Source: Anaeramoeba ignava (Eukaryota > Metamonada > Anaeramoebidae). Taken from it: a stretch of 64,000 nt of DNA. Every line of letters begins with the position of its first letter. Position 1 is the stretch's first letter. Both the position numbers and the translations under genes were made by a program. Positions 54,801 through 64,000 of this stretch are shown piece by piece. The notes under the pieces are model-generated. The model saw only the letters and a program-made list of their open reading frames with translations, was not told where the DNA came from and did not search any database. The stretch covers positions 62,001 to 126,000 of the forward strand of contig JAPDFW010000105.1 in assembly GCA_028826165.1 (NCBI GenBank). The letters are read 5' to 3'.

Positions 54801-54939
54801 TAAAACAATTCATCAATTAATTTATTTTCTTTATCATGATAAATTTGAATTTGAAAATGAAATTAATGAAGAATTTTCAGATTTAAAAGATTATTTTCAA
54901 TTAAATCAAAATTCAATAATTGATTTATTATTAAATTAA
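51840..54939 (+). CDS. Ankyrin-repeat/double-BTB protein, copy E, one frameshift
   Basis: The product is about 1032 residues if one extra base near 52463 (actCcttcaa) is discounted. The first frame stops at 52476-52478, and the next frame carries LQIIKYLVENGIDIDSK and continues to TAA 54937-54939. Its ankyrin repeats are diverse (ETPLHLACQYQNEENSFGIIK and others), about 35-37 residues each, not the near-identical units of copies B, C, F and G. Two BTB domains follow (FSDLQIQSNDGFKFNVHKLI and DFTIIISKEKEIKVHKLILI), almost identical to those copies. The linker between them is of the longer type shared with copy H. Ankyrin-BTB proteins commonly act as adaptors for cullin-3 ubiquitin ligases, but no substrate can be inferred. 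Confidence 0.82.
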
Positions 54940-55083
54940 AATTAAAATTAAAAAATTAATTTAAAAAGGAAAAAAGCAAAAATATTTTCTAATTAAAAAA
55001 CTCACGATTCGAATTAAATTAATTTAAAAGAGGAAAAAAGCAAAAATATTTTTTTTCATTTTTTTTTTCATTTTTTTTTTAAA
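54940..55083 (+). promoter_or_regulatory. Duplicated spacer/promoter cassette before copy F
   Basis: 144-nt spacer in which ttaatttaaaaaggaaaaaagcaaaaatatttt occurs in two tandem versions (about 54957-54990 and 55018-55055; quoted as one approximate unit: gaaaaaagcaaaaatatttt). The second is followed by the usual T-tracts and AAAATG. Other spacers of the array have one version. Confidence 0.6.
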
Positions 55084-58000
55084 ATGAATTTAATTAAAAA
55101 AGCAATTAAAGAAAATAATAAAGAATATTTAAAACAAATTGAAAACATTTCAAAACAAGAAATTAGAAAAGAAAACAAATCAATTTTACATTTTGCAATT
55201 CAAAACAAAGTTTCAAAAGAAATAATTGAAATTTTAATTTCTAAAGGTTTAAATCCAAAATCTGTTGATGAATTAGGAAGAAATTCATTTCATATTGCAA
55301 TTATCAATAATTCAACAAAAGATATTCTTGAACTTTTACTTTCAAAAGGAATTAATATCAATTCAAAAACAATCGAAACAAAATTTCTTTCAATTTTTCA
55401 ATCTGGTTTAAAAGAAGTAATTCAATATATCATTAATAACAAAATTGATATTGATACAAAAGAATTTATCAAAGAAACCAAAATACAAATTCCATCAGAA
55501 TATCAAAATTCAATACTTGAACTAATAAAATATACATATTCACAAAATATCTATATTAATCCAAATATATTCATAAATAAAAATGCTTTACATATTGCTT
55601 GCTATAATGAAAATATTTCCATTCAAATTATTAAATATCTTATTGAAAATGAAATTGATATTAATTCAAAAACAGAATATAATGATGAAACTGCTTTACA
55701 TATTGAATGCAAAAAAGAAAATCCATCATTTGAAATTATTAAATATCTTATTGAAAATGGAATTGATATCAATTCAAAAACAGATGATAATGCAACTGCT
55801 TTACATATTGCTTGTGAAAATAAAAATGAAAATATTTCGATTCAAATTATTAAATATCTAATTGAAAATGGAATTGATATTAATTCAAAAACAGATGATA
55901 ATAATGAAACAGCTTTACATATTGAATGCAAAAAAGAAAATATTTCTATTGAAATTATTAAATATCTTATTGAAAATGGAATTGATATTAATTCAAAAAC
56001 AGATAATAATGAAACTGCTTTACATATTGCTTGTAAAAATGAAAATATTTCCATTCAAATTATTAAATATTTAATTGAAAATGGAATTGATATTAATTCA
56101 AAAACAAAAGATAATAATGAAACTGCTTTACATATTGAATACAAAAAAGAAAATCCATCATTTGAAATTATTAAATTATTAATTGAAAATGGAATTGATA
56201 TTAATTCAAAAACAAAAGATAATAATGAAACTGCTTTACATATTGAATGCAAAAAAGAAAATCCATCATTTGAAATTATTAAATATCTTATTGAAAATGG
56301 AATTGATATCAATTCAAAAACAAATAATAATAAAACTGCTTTACATATTGCTTGTGAAAATGAAAATAAAAATATTTCGATTCAAATTATTAAATATCTA
56401 ATTGAAAATGGAATTGATATTAATTCAAAAACATATAATAATGAAACTGCTTTACATATTGCTTGTAAAAATGAAAATATTTCGATTGAAATTATTAAAT
56501 ATCTTATTGAAAATGGAATTGATATCAATTCAAAAACAAAAGATAATAAAACAGCTTTACATATTGATTGTGAAAATAAAAATATTTCCATTGAAATTAT
56601 TAAATATCTAATTGAAAATGGAATTGATATTAATTCAAAAACAAATTATAATGAAACTGCTTTACATTTTGCTTGTAAAAATGAAAATATTTCAATTGAA
56701 ATTATTAAATATCTAATTGAAAATGGAATTGATATTAATTCAAAAACAAAATGGAATAATGAAACTGCTTTACATATTGAATGCAAAAAAGAAAATATTT
56801 CTATTGAAATTATTAAATATCTTATTGAAAATGGAATTGATATTAATTCAAAAACAGTTTATAATGAAACAGCTTTACATATTGCTTGTAGAAATAAAAA
56901 TATTTCCATTGAAATTATTAAATATCTTATTGAAAATGGAATTGATATTAATTCAAAAACAAAAGATAATGAAACTGCTTTACATATTGCTTGTAGAAAT
57001 GAAAATATTTCTATTCAAATTATTAAACTATTAATTGAAAAAGGAATTGATATTAATTCAAAAACAAAATATAATAATGAAACTGCTTTACATATTGCTT
57101 GTCAAAATTCAAATATTTCCATTGAAATTATTAAATATCTAATTGAAAATGGAATTGATATCAATTCAAAAACAAATAATAATAATAATAATAAAACTGC
57201 TTTACATATTGCTTGTGAAAATAAAAATATTTCCATTGAAATTATTAAATATCTTATTGAAAATGGAATTGATATTAATTCAAAAACAAATGATAATGAA
57301 ACAGCTTTACATATTGAATACAAAAAAGAAAATCCATCATTTGAAATTATTAAATTATTAATTGAAAATGGAATTGATATCAATTCAAAAATAAATAATA
57401 ATGATGAAACAGTTTTACATATTGAATGCAAAAAAGAAAATCCATCATTTGAAATTATTAAATTATTAATTGAAAAAGGAATTGATATTAATTCAAAAAC
57501 AAAATGGAATAATGAAACTGCTTTACATATTGAATGCGAAAAAGAAAATCCATCAATTGAAATTATTAAATATCTAATTGAAAAAGGAATTGATATCAAT
57601 TCAAAAACAAATAATAATAATGCAACTGCTCTTTCAATTTCAATCAGAAGAAACAATAGAGAATTAATCAAATTATTATTAATGAATGATGCAAATATTT
57701 TTGATTTGAAACAAAATCAAATTACAAAAGAAATTATTGAATTTGGAATGAAAATTTATTCAATTAATCAAGATTTAAACAATTTATTATTAAAATCAAA
57801 TGAAGATAATAATTTTTCAGATTTACAAATTCAATCAAATGATGGTTTCAAATTTAATGTTCATAAATTAATTTTATTAACAAGATTTGATAATAATGAA
57901 ACAAATTTAAACAAATTTATCAATATTTGTCAATCAAAAAAAACAAAAGAAGAAGTTGAACTTTCATTAAATTTTCTTTATTCAGGATTTTATGATTTTC

Positions 58001-58491
58001 AACAAATTTATCAAAAATTAAATTTAGAATATTTTAAAGATCAATCTAAACAAATATTATTATCAGAAATGAAAGAAAAAGAAAATAAAATAATCAAATT
58101 ATTTAAAGAAATTGGATTTGATTCAAATTGGATTGAAAATAAAAAAGGAAGAAAAGGAATAATAAAAGATTTATCAAAATTATATCAACAAAATGAAACA
58201 AAAGATTTTACAATAATTATTTCAAAAGAAAAAGAAATTAAAGTTCATAAATTAATATTAATATTAAGAAGTGAATTATATAAAGGAATGTTTTTAAATG
58301 TTCAAGATTCATCAAATCAAGTTCATGATTATTCAAAAAAATCATTTAAAACAATTCAACAATTAATTTATTTTCTTTATCATGATAAATTTGAATTTGA
58401 AAATGAAATTAATGAAGAATTTTCAGATTTAAAAGATTATTTTCAATTAAATCAAAATTCAATAATTGATTTATTATTAAATTCAAATTAA
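55084..58491 (+). CDS. Ankyrin-repeat/double-BTB protein, copy F, intact
   Basis: 1135 residues, uninterrupted. The N-terminal about 165 residues hold diverged ankyrin-like repeats (LHFAIQNKVSKEIIEILISKG, GRNSFHIAIINN). Then come about 19 near-identical repeats of about 34 residues (ETALHIACxNENISIEIIKYLIENGIDINSKT, given as its two halves ETALHIAC and IIKYLIENGIDINSKT). Two repeat subtypes alternate: ACxNENISIE and ECKKENPSFE. Then ALSISIRRNNRELIKLLLMNDANIFDL, BTB 1 (FSDLQIQSNDGFKFNVHKLI) and BTB 2 (DFTIIISKEKEIKVHKLILI) to the end. It is cytosolic, with no signal or membrane segment. An adaptor role through BTB-mediated dimerisation is inferred from the family only. Confidence 0.92.
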   Translation: MNLIKKAIKENNKEYLKQIENISKQEIRKENKSILHFAIQNKVSKEIIEILISKGLNPKSVDELGRNSFHIAIINNSTKDILELLLSKGININSKTIETKFLSIFQSGLKEVIQYIINNKIDIDTKEFIKETKIQIPSEYQNSILELIKYTYSQNIYINPNIFINKNALHIACYNENISIQIIKYLIENEIDINSKTEYNDETALHIECKKENPSFEIIKYLIENGIDINSKTDDNATALHIACENKNENISIQIIKYLIENGIDINSKTDDNNETALHIECKKENISIEIIKYLIENGIDINSKTDNNETALHIACKNENISIQIIKYLIENGIDINSKTKDNNETALHIEYKKENPSFEIIKLLIENGIDINSKTKDNNETALHIECKKENPSFEIIKYLIENGIDINSKTNNNKTALHIACENENKNISIQIIKYLIENGIDINSKTYNNETALHIACKNENISIEIIKYLIENGIDINSKTKDNKTALHIDCENKNISIEIIKYLIENGIDINSKTNYNETALHFACKNENISIEIIKYLIENGIDINSKTKWNNETALHIECKKENISIEIIKYLIENGIDINSKTVYNETALHIACRNKNISIEIIKYLIENGIDINSKTKDNETALHIACRNENISIQIIKLLIEKGIDINSKTKYNNETALHIACQNSNISIEIIKYLIENGIDINSKTNNNNNNKTALHIACENKNISIEIIKYLIENGIDINSKTNDNETALHIEYKKENPSFEIIKLLIENGIDINSKINNNDETVLHIECKKENPSFEIIKLLIEKGIDINSKTKWNNETALHIECEKENPSIEIIKYLIEKGIDINSKTNNNNATALSISIRRNNRELIKLLLMNDANIFDLKQNQITKEIIEFGMKIYSINQDLNNLLLKSNEDNNFSDLQIQSNDGFKFNVHKLILLTRFDNNETNLNKFINICQSKKTKEEVELSLNFLYSGFYDFQQIYQKLNLEYFKDQSKQILLSEMKEKENKIIKLFKEIGFDSNWIENKKGRKGIIKDLSKLYQQNETKDFTIIISKEKEIKVHKLILILRSELYKGMFLNVQDSSNQVHDYSKKSFKTIQQLIYFLYHDKFEFENEINEEFSDLKDYFQLNQNSIIDLLLNSN

Positions 58492-58578
58492 AATTAAAAA
58501 ATTAATTTAAAAAAATTAATTTGAAGAAAAAAGCAAAAATATTTTTTTTTCATTTTTTTTTTTCATTTTTTTTTTAAA
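58492..58578 (+). promoter_or_regulatory. Conserved spacer/promoter cassette before copy G
   Basis: 87-nt spacer: attaatttaaaaaaattaatt, gaagaaaaaagcaaaaatat, two T-tracts separated by cat, then AAAATG, as in the other array spacers. Confidence 0.65.
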
Positions 58579-61113
58579 ATGAATTTAATTAAAAAAGCAA
58601 TTAAAGAAAATAATAAAGAATATTTAAAACAAATTGAAAACATTTCAAAACAAGAAATTAAAAAAGAAAACAAACCAATTTTACATTTTGCAATTCAAAA
58701 CAAAGTTTCAAAAGAAATAATTGAAATTTTAATTTCTAAAGGTTTAAATCCAAATTCTGTTGATGAATTAGGAAGAAATTCATTTCATATTGCAATTATC
58801 AATAATTCAACAAATGATATTCTTGAACTTTTACTTTCAAAAGGAATTAATATCAATTCAAAAACAATCAAAACAAAATTTCTTTCAATTTTTCAATCTG
58901 GTTTAAAAAAAGTAATTCAATATATCATTAATAACAAAATTGATATTGATACAAAAGAATTTATCAAAGAAACCAAAATACAAATTCCATCAAAATATCA
59001 AAATTCAATACTTGAATTAATAAAATATTCAGATTCACACCATATCTATATTAATCCAAATATATTTATAAATAAAAATGCTTTACATATTGCTTGTAAA
59101 AATGAAAATATTTCCATTGAAATTATTAAATATCTTATTGAAAATGGAATTAATATTAATTCAAAAACAGAATATAATGAAACTGCTTTACATTTTGCTT
59201 GCGAAAATGAAAATATTTCCATTCAAATTATCAAATATCTTATTGAAAATGGAATTGATATTAATTCAAAAACAAATGATAATGAAACTGCTTTGCATTT
59301 TGCTTGTGAAAATAAAAATATTTCTATTGAAATTATCAAATATTTAATTGAAAATGGAATTAATATTAATTCAAAAACAGATCAGAAAGAAACAGCTTTA
59401 CATATTGCTTGTCAAAATAAAAATATTTCTATTGAAATTATTAAATATCTTATTTCCAAAGGAATTGATATTAATTCAAAAACAGACTTTTCTCATGTAA
59501 CTGCTTTACATATTGCTTGTTATAATGAAAATATTTCTATTGAAATTATCAAATATCTAATTGAAAATGGAATTGATATTAATTCAAAAACAAATGATAA
59601 TAATGAAACAGCTTTACATTTCGCTTGTCAAAATAAAAATATTTCTATTCAAATTATTAAATATCTAATTGAAAATGGAATTGATATTAATTCAAAAACA
59701 AAAGATAATGATGAAACTGCTTTACATATTGCTTGTAAAAATAAAAATATTTCGATTGAAATTATTAAATATCTAATTGAAAATGGAATTGATATTAATT
59801 TAAAAACAGAATATAATGAAACTTTTTTACATTATGCTTGCCGAAATAACATTTCCATTGAAATTATTAAATATCTTATTGAAAATGGAATTGATATTAA
59901 TTCAAAAACAGATGATAATAGAACAGCTTTACATTATGCTTGCCTAAATAAATCAAATTCAATTGAAATTATTAAATATCTAATTGAAAATGGAATTGAT
60001 ATTAATTCAAAAACAGAATTGCAAGAAACTGCTTTACATATTGCTTGTCAAAATGAAAATATTTCCATTGAAATTATTAAATATCTTATTGAAAATGGAA
60101 TTGATATTAATTCAAAAACATATAGGAATAAAACAGCTCTTTCAATTTCAGTAGAAAACAAAAAAAGAGAATTAATCAAATTATTATTAATGAATGATGC
60201 AAATATTTTTGATTTGAAACAAAATCAAATTACAAAAGAAATTATTGAATTTGGAATGAAAATTTATTCAATTAATCAAGATTTAAACAATTTATTAAAA
60301 TCAAATGAAGATAATAATTTTTCAGATTTACAAATTCAATCAAATGATGGTTTCAAATTTAATGTTCATAAATTAATTTTATTAACAAGATTTGATAATA
60401 ATGAAACAAATTTAAACAAATTTATTAATATTTGTCAATCAAAAAAAACAAAAGAAGAAGTTGAAATTGCATTAAATTTTCTTTATTCAGGATTTTATGA
60501 TTTTCAACAAATTTATCAAAAATTAAATTCAGAAAATTTTGAAGATCAATCTAAACATTATTCTAATTCTAATTCTAATTCTAATTCTGATTCTGATTCT
60601 AATTCTTATTCTAATTCTGATTCTAATTCTTATTCTAATTCTGATTCTGATTCTGATTCTGATTCTGATTCTAATTTATTTGAAGAAAAGATGAAAGAAA
60701 AAGAAAATAAAATAATCAAATTATTTAAAGAAATTGGATTTGATTCAAAATGGATTGAAAATAAAAAAGGAAGAAAAGGAATAATAAAAGATTTATCAAA
60801 ATTATATCAACAAAATGAAACAAAAGATTTTACAATAATTATTTCAAAAGAAAAAGAAATTAAAGTTCATAAATTAATATTAATATTAAGAAGTGAATTA
60901 TTTAAAGGAATGTTTTTAAATGTTCAAGATTCATCAAATCAAGTTCATGATTATTCAAAAAAATCATTTAAAACAATTCAACAATTAATTTATTTTCTTT
61001 ATCATGATAAATTTGAATTTGAAAATGAAATTAATGAAGAATTTTCAGATTTAAAAGATTATTTTCAATTAAATCAAAATTCAATAATTGATTTATTATT
61101 AAATTCAAATTAA
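58579..61113 (+). CDS. Ankyrin-repeat/double-BTB protein, copy G, intact
   Basis: 844 residues, uninterrupted. It has the same N-terminus as copy F (MNLIKKAIKENNKEYLKQIE) but only about 10 of the near-identical repeats. The first BTB domain has lost one Leu of the LNNLLLKSNED run. Between the BTB domains, at about 60558-60675, a Ser-Asn/Ser-Asp/Ser-Tyr tract of about 39 residues (TCTAAT/TCTGAT hexamers) replaces the short linker of the other copies. The second BTB domain and C-terminus are nearly identical to copies A, C, E and F. The difference from copy F in repeat number shows the ankyrin part expands and contracts by unequal exchange. Confidence 0.92.
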   Translation: MNLIKKAIKENNKEYLKQIENISKQEIKKENKPILHFAIQNKVSKEIIEILISKGLNPNSVDELGRNSFHIAIINNSTNDILELLLSKGININSKTIKTKFLSIFQSGLKKVIQYIINNKIDIDTKEFIKETKIQIPSKYQNSILELIKYSDSHHIYINPNIFINKNALHIACKNENISIEIIKYLIENGININSKTEYNETALHFACENENISIQIIKYLIENGIDINSKTNDNETALHFACENKNISIEIIKYLIENGININSKTDQKETALHIACQNKNISIEIIKYLISKGIDINSKTDFSHVTALHIACYNENISIEIIKYLIENGIDINSKTNDNNETALHFACQNKNISIQIIKYLIENGIDINSKTKDNDETALHIACKNKNISIEIIKYLIENGIDINLKTEYNETFLHYACRNNISIEIIKYLIENGIDINSKTDDNRTALHYACLNKSNSIEIIKYLIENGIDINSKTELQETALHIACQNENISIEIIKYLIENGIDINSKTYRNKTALSISVENKKRELIKLLLMNDANIFDLKQNQITKEIIEFGMKIYSINQDLNNLLKSNEDNNFSDLQIQSNDGFKFNVHKLILLTRFDNNETNLNKFINICQSKKTKEEVEIALNFLYSGFYDFQQIYQKLNSENFEDQSKHYSNSNSNSNSDSDSNSYSNSDSNSYSNSDSDSDSDSDSNLFEEKMKEKENKIIKLFKEIGFDSKWIENKKGRKGIIKDLSKLYQQNETKDFTIIISKEKEIKVHKLILILRSELFKGMFLNVQDSSNQVHDYSKKSFKTIQQLIYFLYHDKFEFENEINEEFSDLKDYFQLNQNSIIDLLLNSN

Positions 61114-61202
61114 ATTCCAAAATTTTTTTTCCTTTTTTTTATAATAAATTTTTTTTTTCCTTTTTTCTCTTTTCATTTTTTTCTTGTGTTTTTTTTTAAA
61201 AA
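61114..61202 (+). promoter_or_regulatory. Spacer before copy H
   Basis: 89-nt T-rich spacer (cctttttttt, then ttttctcttttcatttttttcttg) ending in AAAAAATG. It lacks the gaaaaaagcaaaaatattt element of the other array spacers, in line with the more diverged gene that follows. Confidence 0.5.
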
Positions 61203-64000
61203 ATGAATGATTTTGAAAAAGAAAATTGTTTATTTGAAGCTATTCAAGATCAAAAAATATATGAGGAAATAAAATCACTTGTTGATAGAGGAGCAAATGT
61301 AAATGCGATAAATTCAGATGGATTCACACCATTGCTTTATGCCTTTCAATTTTCCACAAGTGAATCACGCAAAATTATCAAATATTTAATAGAAAAAGGA
61401 GCCAATGTTAATGTTTCAACTCAGTTTCTTCAAACACCTTTACATTCAGTTTTTGAATTGGAAATGGAATCAAGACTTGAAATTATTCAACTTCTTGTGA
61501 GAAATGGAGCAAAAATTGACGCAAGAAATGCTTATCAAGAAACACCTTTACATCGAGCTCTCAAAGATGATATGGATGATCTTGTTTTTGTCTTTTTCGA
61601 TGATATTAAAGAAAATAATAAGGAAAATAAACAAGAAAGAAAAGAAATCAACACACTTCAAATTGTCGCGTTTCTTTTGGAAAATGGAGCCGATCCAAAT
61701 ATTCAAGATCAAGACAACAACACAGCCTTCCATTTAGTGTTATCACTGGAAAGCTACAGTAATTTGCTTGAAATTACCCAAATTCTTATCAAAAATCGAG
61801 CAAATGCAAATGTCCCCAACTTTAAAAACGAAACCCCTTTCCATTTAGCTTGTCAATTGCAGCACCCCGCATCAATCCAAATCATCCATCTTTTGATCCA
61901 AAACGGCGCCAATTTAAACACAAACACAATCGACAAGAGCACGCCACTGCATTTGGTTTGCCAAAAACAATTCGATCCAAAAGTCGTTGAAATCATCAGA
62001 TTGTTTATTAAAGCAGGACTTGATATCAATGCGAAAAATGACAATGGACAAACACCTTTAACAATAGCGTCAGAATTCCAAAAAGAAAATCTGAACGAGA
62101 TTATCCAGTTGGTGGATCAAAACACGAATTCAAACGCCTTTCAAATGGAAGAAACAGCATTTACTCTGCACCAAATCTGCGAAAATTTGAACGAGAAATC
62201 AATCAACTTGATCAACACATTGATCCAAAAGGGATCCAATGTCAATGCAAAAAACAATAAAAATCAAACACCTCTGCATTTGGTTTTCCAGCCTCAAAAC
62301 CAGGACTTTCTCCAAGTCGCCAAGCTTCTTTTTGAAAATGGCGCTGATCCTAACTTGAAGGATGGCAACAACGAAACAATTCTGCATCTAGCTTGCGAAT
62401 ATCAGCACAAAAATCCAGTCGAAATTATCAAATTGCTTCTTGGCAAAGGAGTTGATATCAACGCAAAAAATAACCAAAACGAAACCGCTTTGCACAAAGC
62501 CTGCCAATACCAACAATCCCAAAACACATTCGAGGTGATCACTTTGCTGATTGAAAACGGCGCAGATGTCGCCTGTAAAACTAGCGAAAACACCACATGC
62601 CTGCATCTTATTTTCCAGTATCAGAAATGCCGATATCTTTTCGGAATTACGCAACTTCTTATCCAAAAGGGAGTCGATATCAATGCGCAAAACTACAAAA
62701 ACGAAACAGCATTGCATTTTGTGTGCCATTACCAGAACGAAGACAATGCGCTGCAAGTGATTGAATACTTAATTTCAAGAAACATCCAAATCAATGCGTT
62801 GAACAAAAGAAATCAAACAGCGTTGCACCACATCTGCCAATACCACCAACAAAAACCATATGAGATCATCAAACTACTCATCGGAAAAGGGATTGATATC
62901 CATGCCAAGAACAATATAAACGGCGAATCAGCCTTGCACACTGCTTGCATATACCAGAGGCACAAAATACTCGAGATTGTTCAGCTATTCATCGAAAATG
63001 GAGCAGATATCAATTCAACAAACCGCAACAACCAGACACCCCTGCTCCTCATTTTCCAGCAGCAACAGCAACTCCAGTTCAATAGAAGCATCCAGTATTC
63101 TTTGATCCAAATCACTCAGTATCTGATCGCAAAAGGAGCGGATCTTAATATCCAAACAAAAGACCGAAATCAAACCCTTTTGCACTTGATTTTCGAATTC
63201 CACAACCAAGAAAACTTGCTTGAGATCTTGGAACTGTTGATCCAAAGCGGGATTGACATCAATTCACCTGATATCGATGGACAGACACCCTTGCATTTGG
63301 CTTGCCAAAACAAACACGACAACGCACTTGAAATCATCGATTATTTATTCGGACATGGAGCCAATCCAAACTCCAAAAACGCGAAGAAACAAACACCTTT
63401 GCATTTAATATTCCAAAACCAAAAACCAAATTTAATCCCCATTCTCGAATCTTTTCTTGAAAACGGAGCAGATCCAAACTCAAAAAGCAATCAAGGACAG
63501 ACACCTTTGCACTTGTCAATACAAGAAAACGATCCGAAGTTAATCAAATTATTATTAATGAACGACGCAAATATATTTGATTTGGAAGAATGCGAAATTC
63601 CTCAAGAAGTTCTTGATATTTTCCCCAAAATATATTCCATCAACGAAGACATGAACAATTTATTGAAATCACACCATTTTTCAGACGTATCGGTTCAATC
63701 AAAAGATGGCTCCAAATTCAACGCTCACAAACTGATTCTTTTGACAAGATTCGATGAAGACGAAAAGCTCTTACAGGATTTTATCGAGAATTGCAGCCAA
63801 TCAACAAAAGAAGAAATCCAAATTGCTCTGAATTTTCTTTATACCGGATTTTATGATTTTGCGGATTTCATGCAAAGATTCCAAAATATGATCACATACA
63901 CATTCGAGTTTTCTCAGCTAAAAACTAAATACTATCAAAACCAAATCTCACAAGATGAATTCGATGACCAAATGATCACTTTGAAATCTTTGCAGGATAT
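61203..64000 (+). CDS. Ankyrin-repeat/double-BTB protein, copy H, runs off the window
   Basis: Open from ATG 61203 to the window end (932 codons, no stop). It begins MNDFEKENCLFEAIQDQKIY, then about 20 divergent ankyrin repeats (for example TPLHLVCQKQFDPKVVEIIR, ETALHKACQYQQSQNTFEVI) of about 36-40 residues, then LIKLLLMNDANIFDL and BTB 1 (FSDVSVQSKDGSKFNAHKLI). It then enters a linker like that of copy E (FEFSQLKTKYYQNQISQDEF). The second BTB domain should lie just beyond the window. Codon use is much less A/T-biased and repeats are less alike than in copies B, C, F and G, so this looks like an older, non-homogenised member. Confidence 0.9.
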   Translation, partial: MNDFEKENCLFEAIQDQKIYEEIKSLVDRGANVNAINSDGFTPLLYAFQFSTSESRKIIKYLIEKGANVNVSTQFLQTPLHSVFELEMESRLEIIQLLVRNGAKIDARNAYQETPLHRALKDDMDDLVFVFFDDIKENNKENKQERKEINTLQIVAFLLENGADPNIQDQDNNTAFHLVLSLESYSNLLEITQILIKNRANANVPNFKNETPFHLACQLQHPASIQIIHLLIQNGANLNTNTIDKSTPLHLVCQKQFDPKVVEIIRLFIKAGLDINAKNDNGQTPLTIASEFQKENLNEIIQLVDQNTNSNAFQMEETAFTLHQICENLNEKSINLINTLIQKGSNVNAKNNKNQTPLHLVFQPQNQDFLQVAKLLFENGADPNLKDGNNETILHLACEYQHKNPVEIIKLLLGKGVDINAKNNQNETALHKACQYQQSQNTFEVITLLIENGADVACKTSENTTCLHLIFQYQKCRYLFGITQLLIQKGVDINAQNYKNETALHFVCHYQNEDNALQVIEYLISRNIQINALNKRNQTALHHICQYHQQKPYEIIKLLIGKGIDIHAKNNINGESALHTACIYQRHKILEIVQLFIENGADINSTNRNNQTPLLLIFQQQQQLQFNRSIQYSLIQITQYLIAKGADLNIQTKDRNQTLLHLIFEFHNQENLLEILELLIQSGIDINSPDIDGQTPLHLACQNKHDNALEIIDYLFGHGANPNSKNAKKQTPLHLIFQNQKPNLIPILESFLENGADPNSKSNQGQTPLHLSIQENDPKLIKLLLMNDANIFDLEECEIPQEVLDIFPKIYSINEDMNNLLKSHHFSDVSVQSKDGSKFNAHKLILLTRFDEDEKLLQDFIENCSQSTKEEIQIALNFLYTGFYDFADFMQRFQNMITYTFEFSQLKTKYYQNQISQDEFDDQMITLKSLQD

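Overview
The window is nuclear DNA of an extremely AT-rich unicellular eukaryote. Genes carry GT-AG introns, have short T-rich leaders directly before the ATG, and encode eukaryotic proteins: ESCRT-III CHMP4/SNF7, MCM6, class I phosphatidylinositol transfer protein, SLC35F6-type transporter, deoxyhypusine synthase, Spp2/GPKOW G-patch protein and a GATAD1-like zinc-finger protein. Asn/Gln-rich and Pro-Thr-rich tracts and expanded ankyrin-BTB proteins would fit an amoeboid protist such as Anaeramoeba, but that name is an inference without database support.

Layout. 1-4.4 kb: CHMP4/SNF7, six exons with satellite-filled introns. 4.7-5.3 kb: small membrane protein with an apparent frameshift. 5.5-12.5 kb, minus strand: two tandem paralogous secreted/membrane-anchored S41-family peptidases with (Pro-Thr)n stalks. 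14.2-16.3 kb: GATAD1-like protein. 16.5-24.7 kb, minus strand: MCM6 interrupted by three inteins of 375, 411 and 185 residues. 26.2-29.9 kb: unknown basic protein whose 4-codon first exon precedes a 3.1 kb satellite intron. 30.2-31.4 kb: unknown multi-pass membrane protein. 31.6-34.6 kb: SLC35F6-like transporter. 36.0-38.9 kb: PITP with an 8-nt micro-exon. 39.1-64 kb: a head-to-tail array of seven ankyrin-repeat/double-BTB genes, three of them broken and the last running off the window, interrupted by deoxyhypusine synthase and a divergently transcribed Spp2-like gene.

Between and inside genes the DNA is mostly tandem repeats. Nearly every long intron holds its own simple satellite, and several intergenic regions hold longer satellites (about 160, 287-288 and 97-120 bp periods). 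No tRNA, rRNA, CRISPR array or transposase was recognised.

The standout is the MCM6 gene. Three inteins sit within about 80 host residues of the AAA+ core (Walker A, shortly after it, and after Walker B). All keep the splicing nucleophiles, but the two large ones have lost the acidic residues of both LAGLIDADG motifs and the third is a mini-intein. Removing them leaves an 811-residue MCM6, close to the usual family length. Other points of note are the patchwork homogenisation of the ankyrin-BTB array, a series of one-extra-base frameshifts in otherwise conserved genes, and a triplicated 3' gene end next to one peptidase gene.
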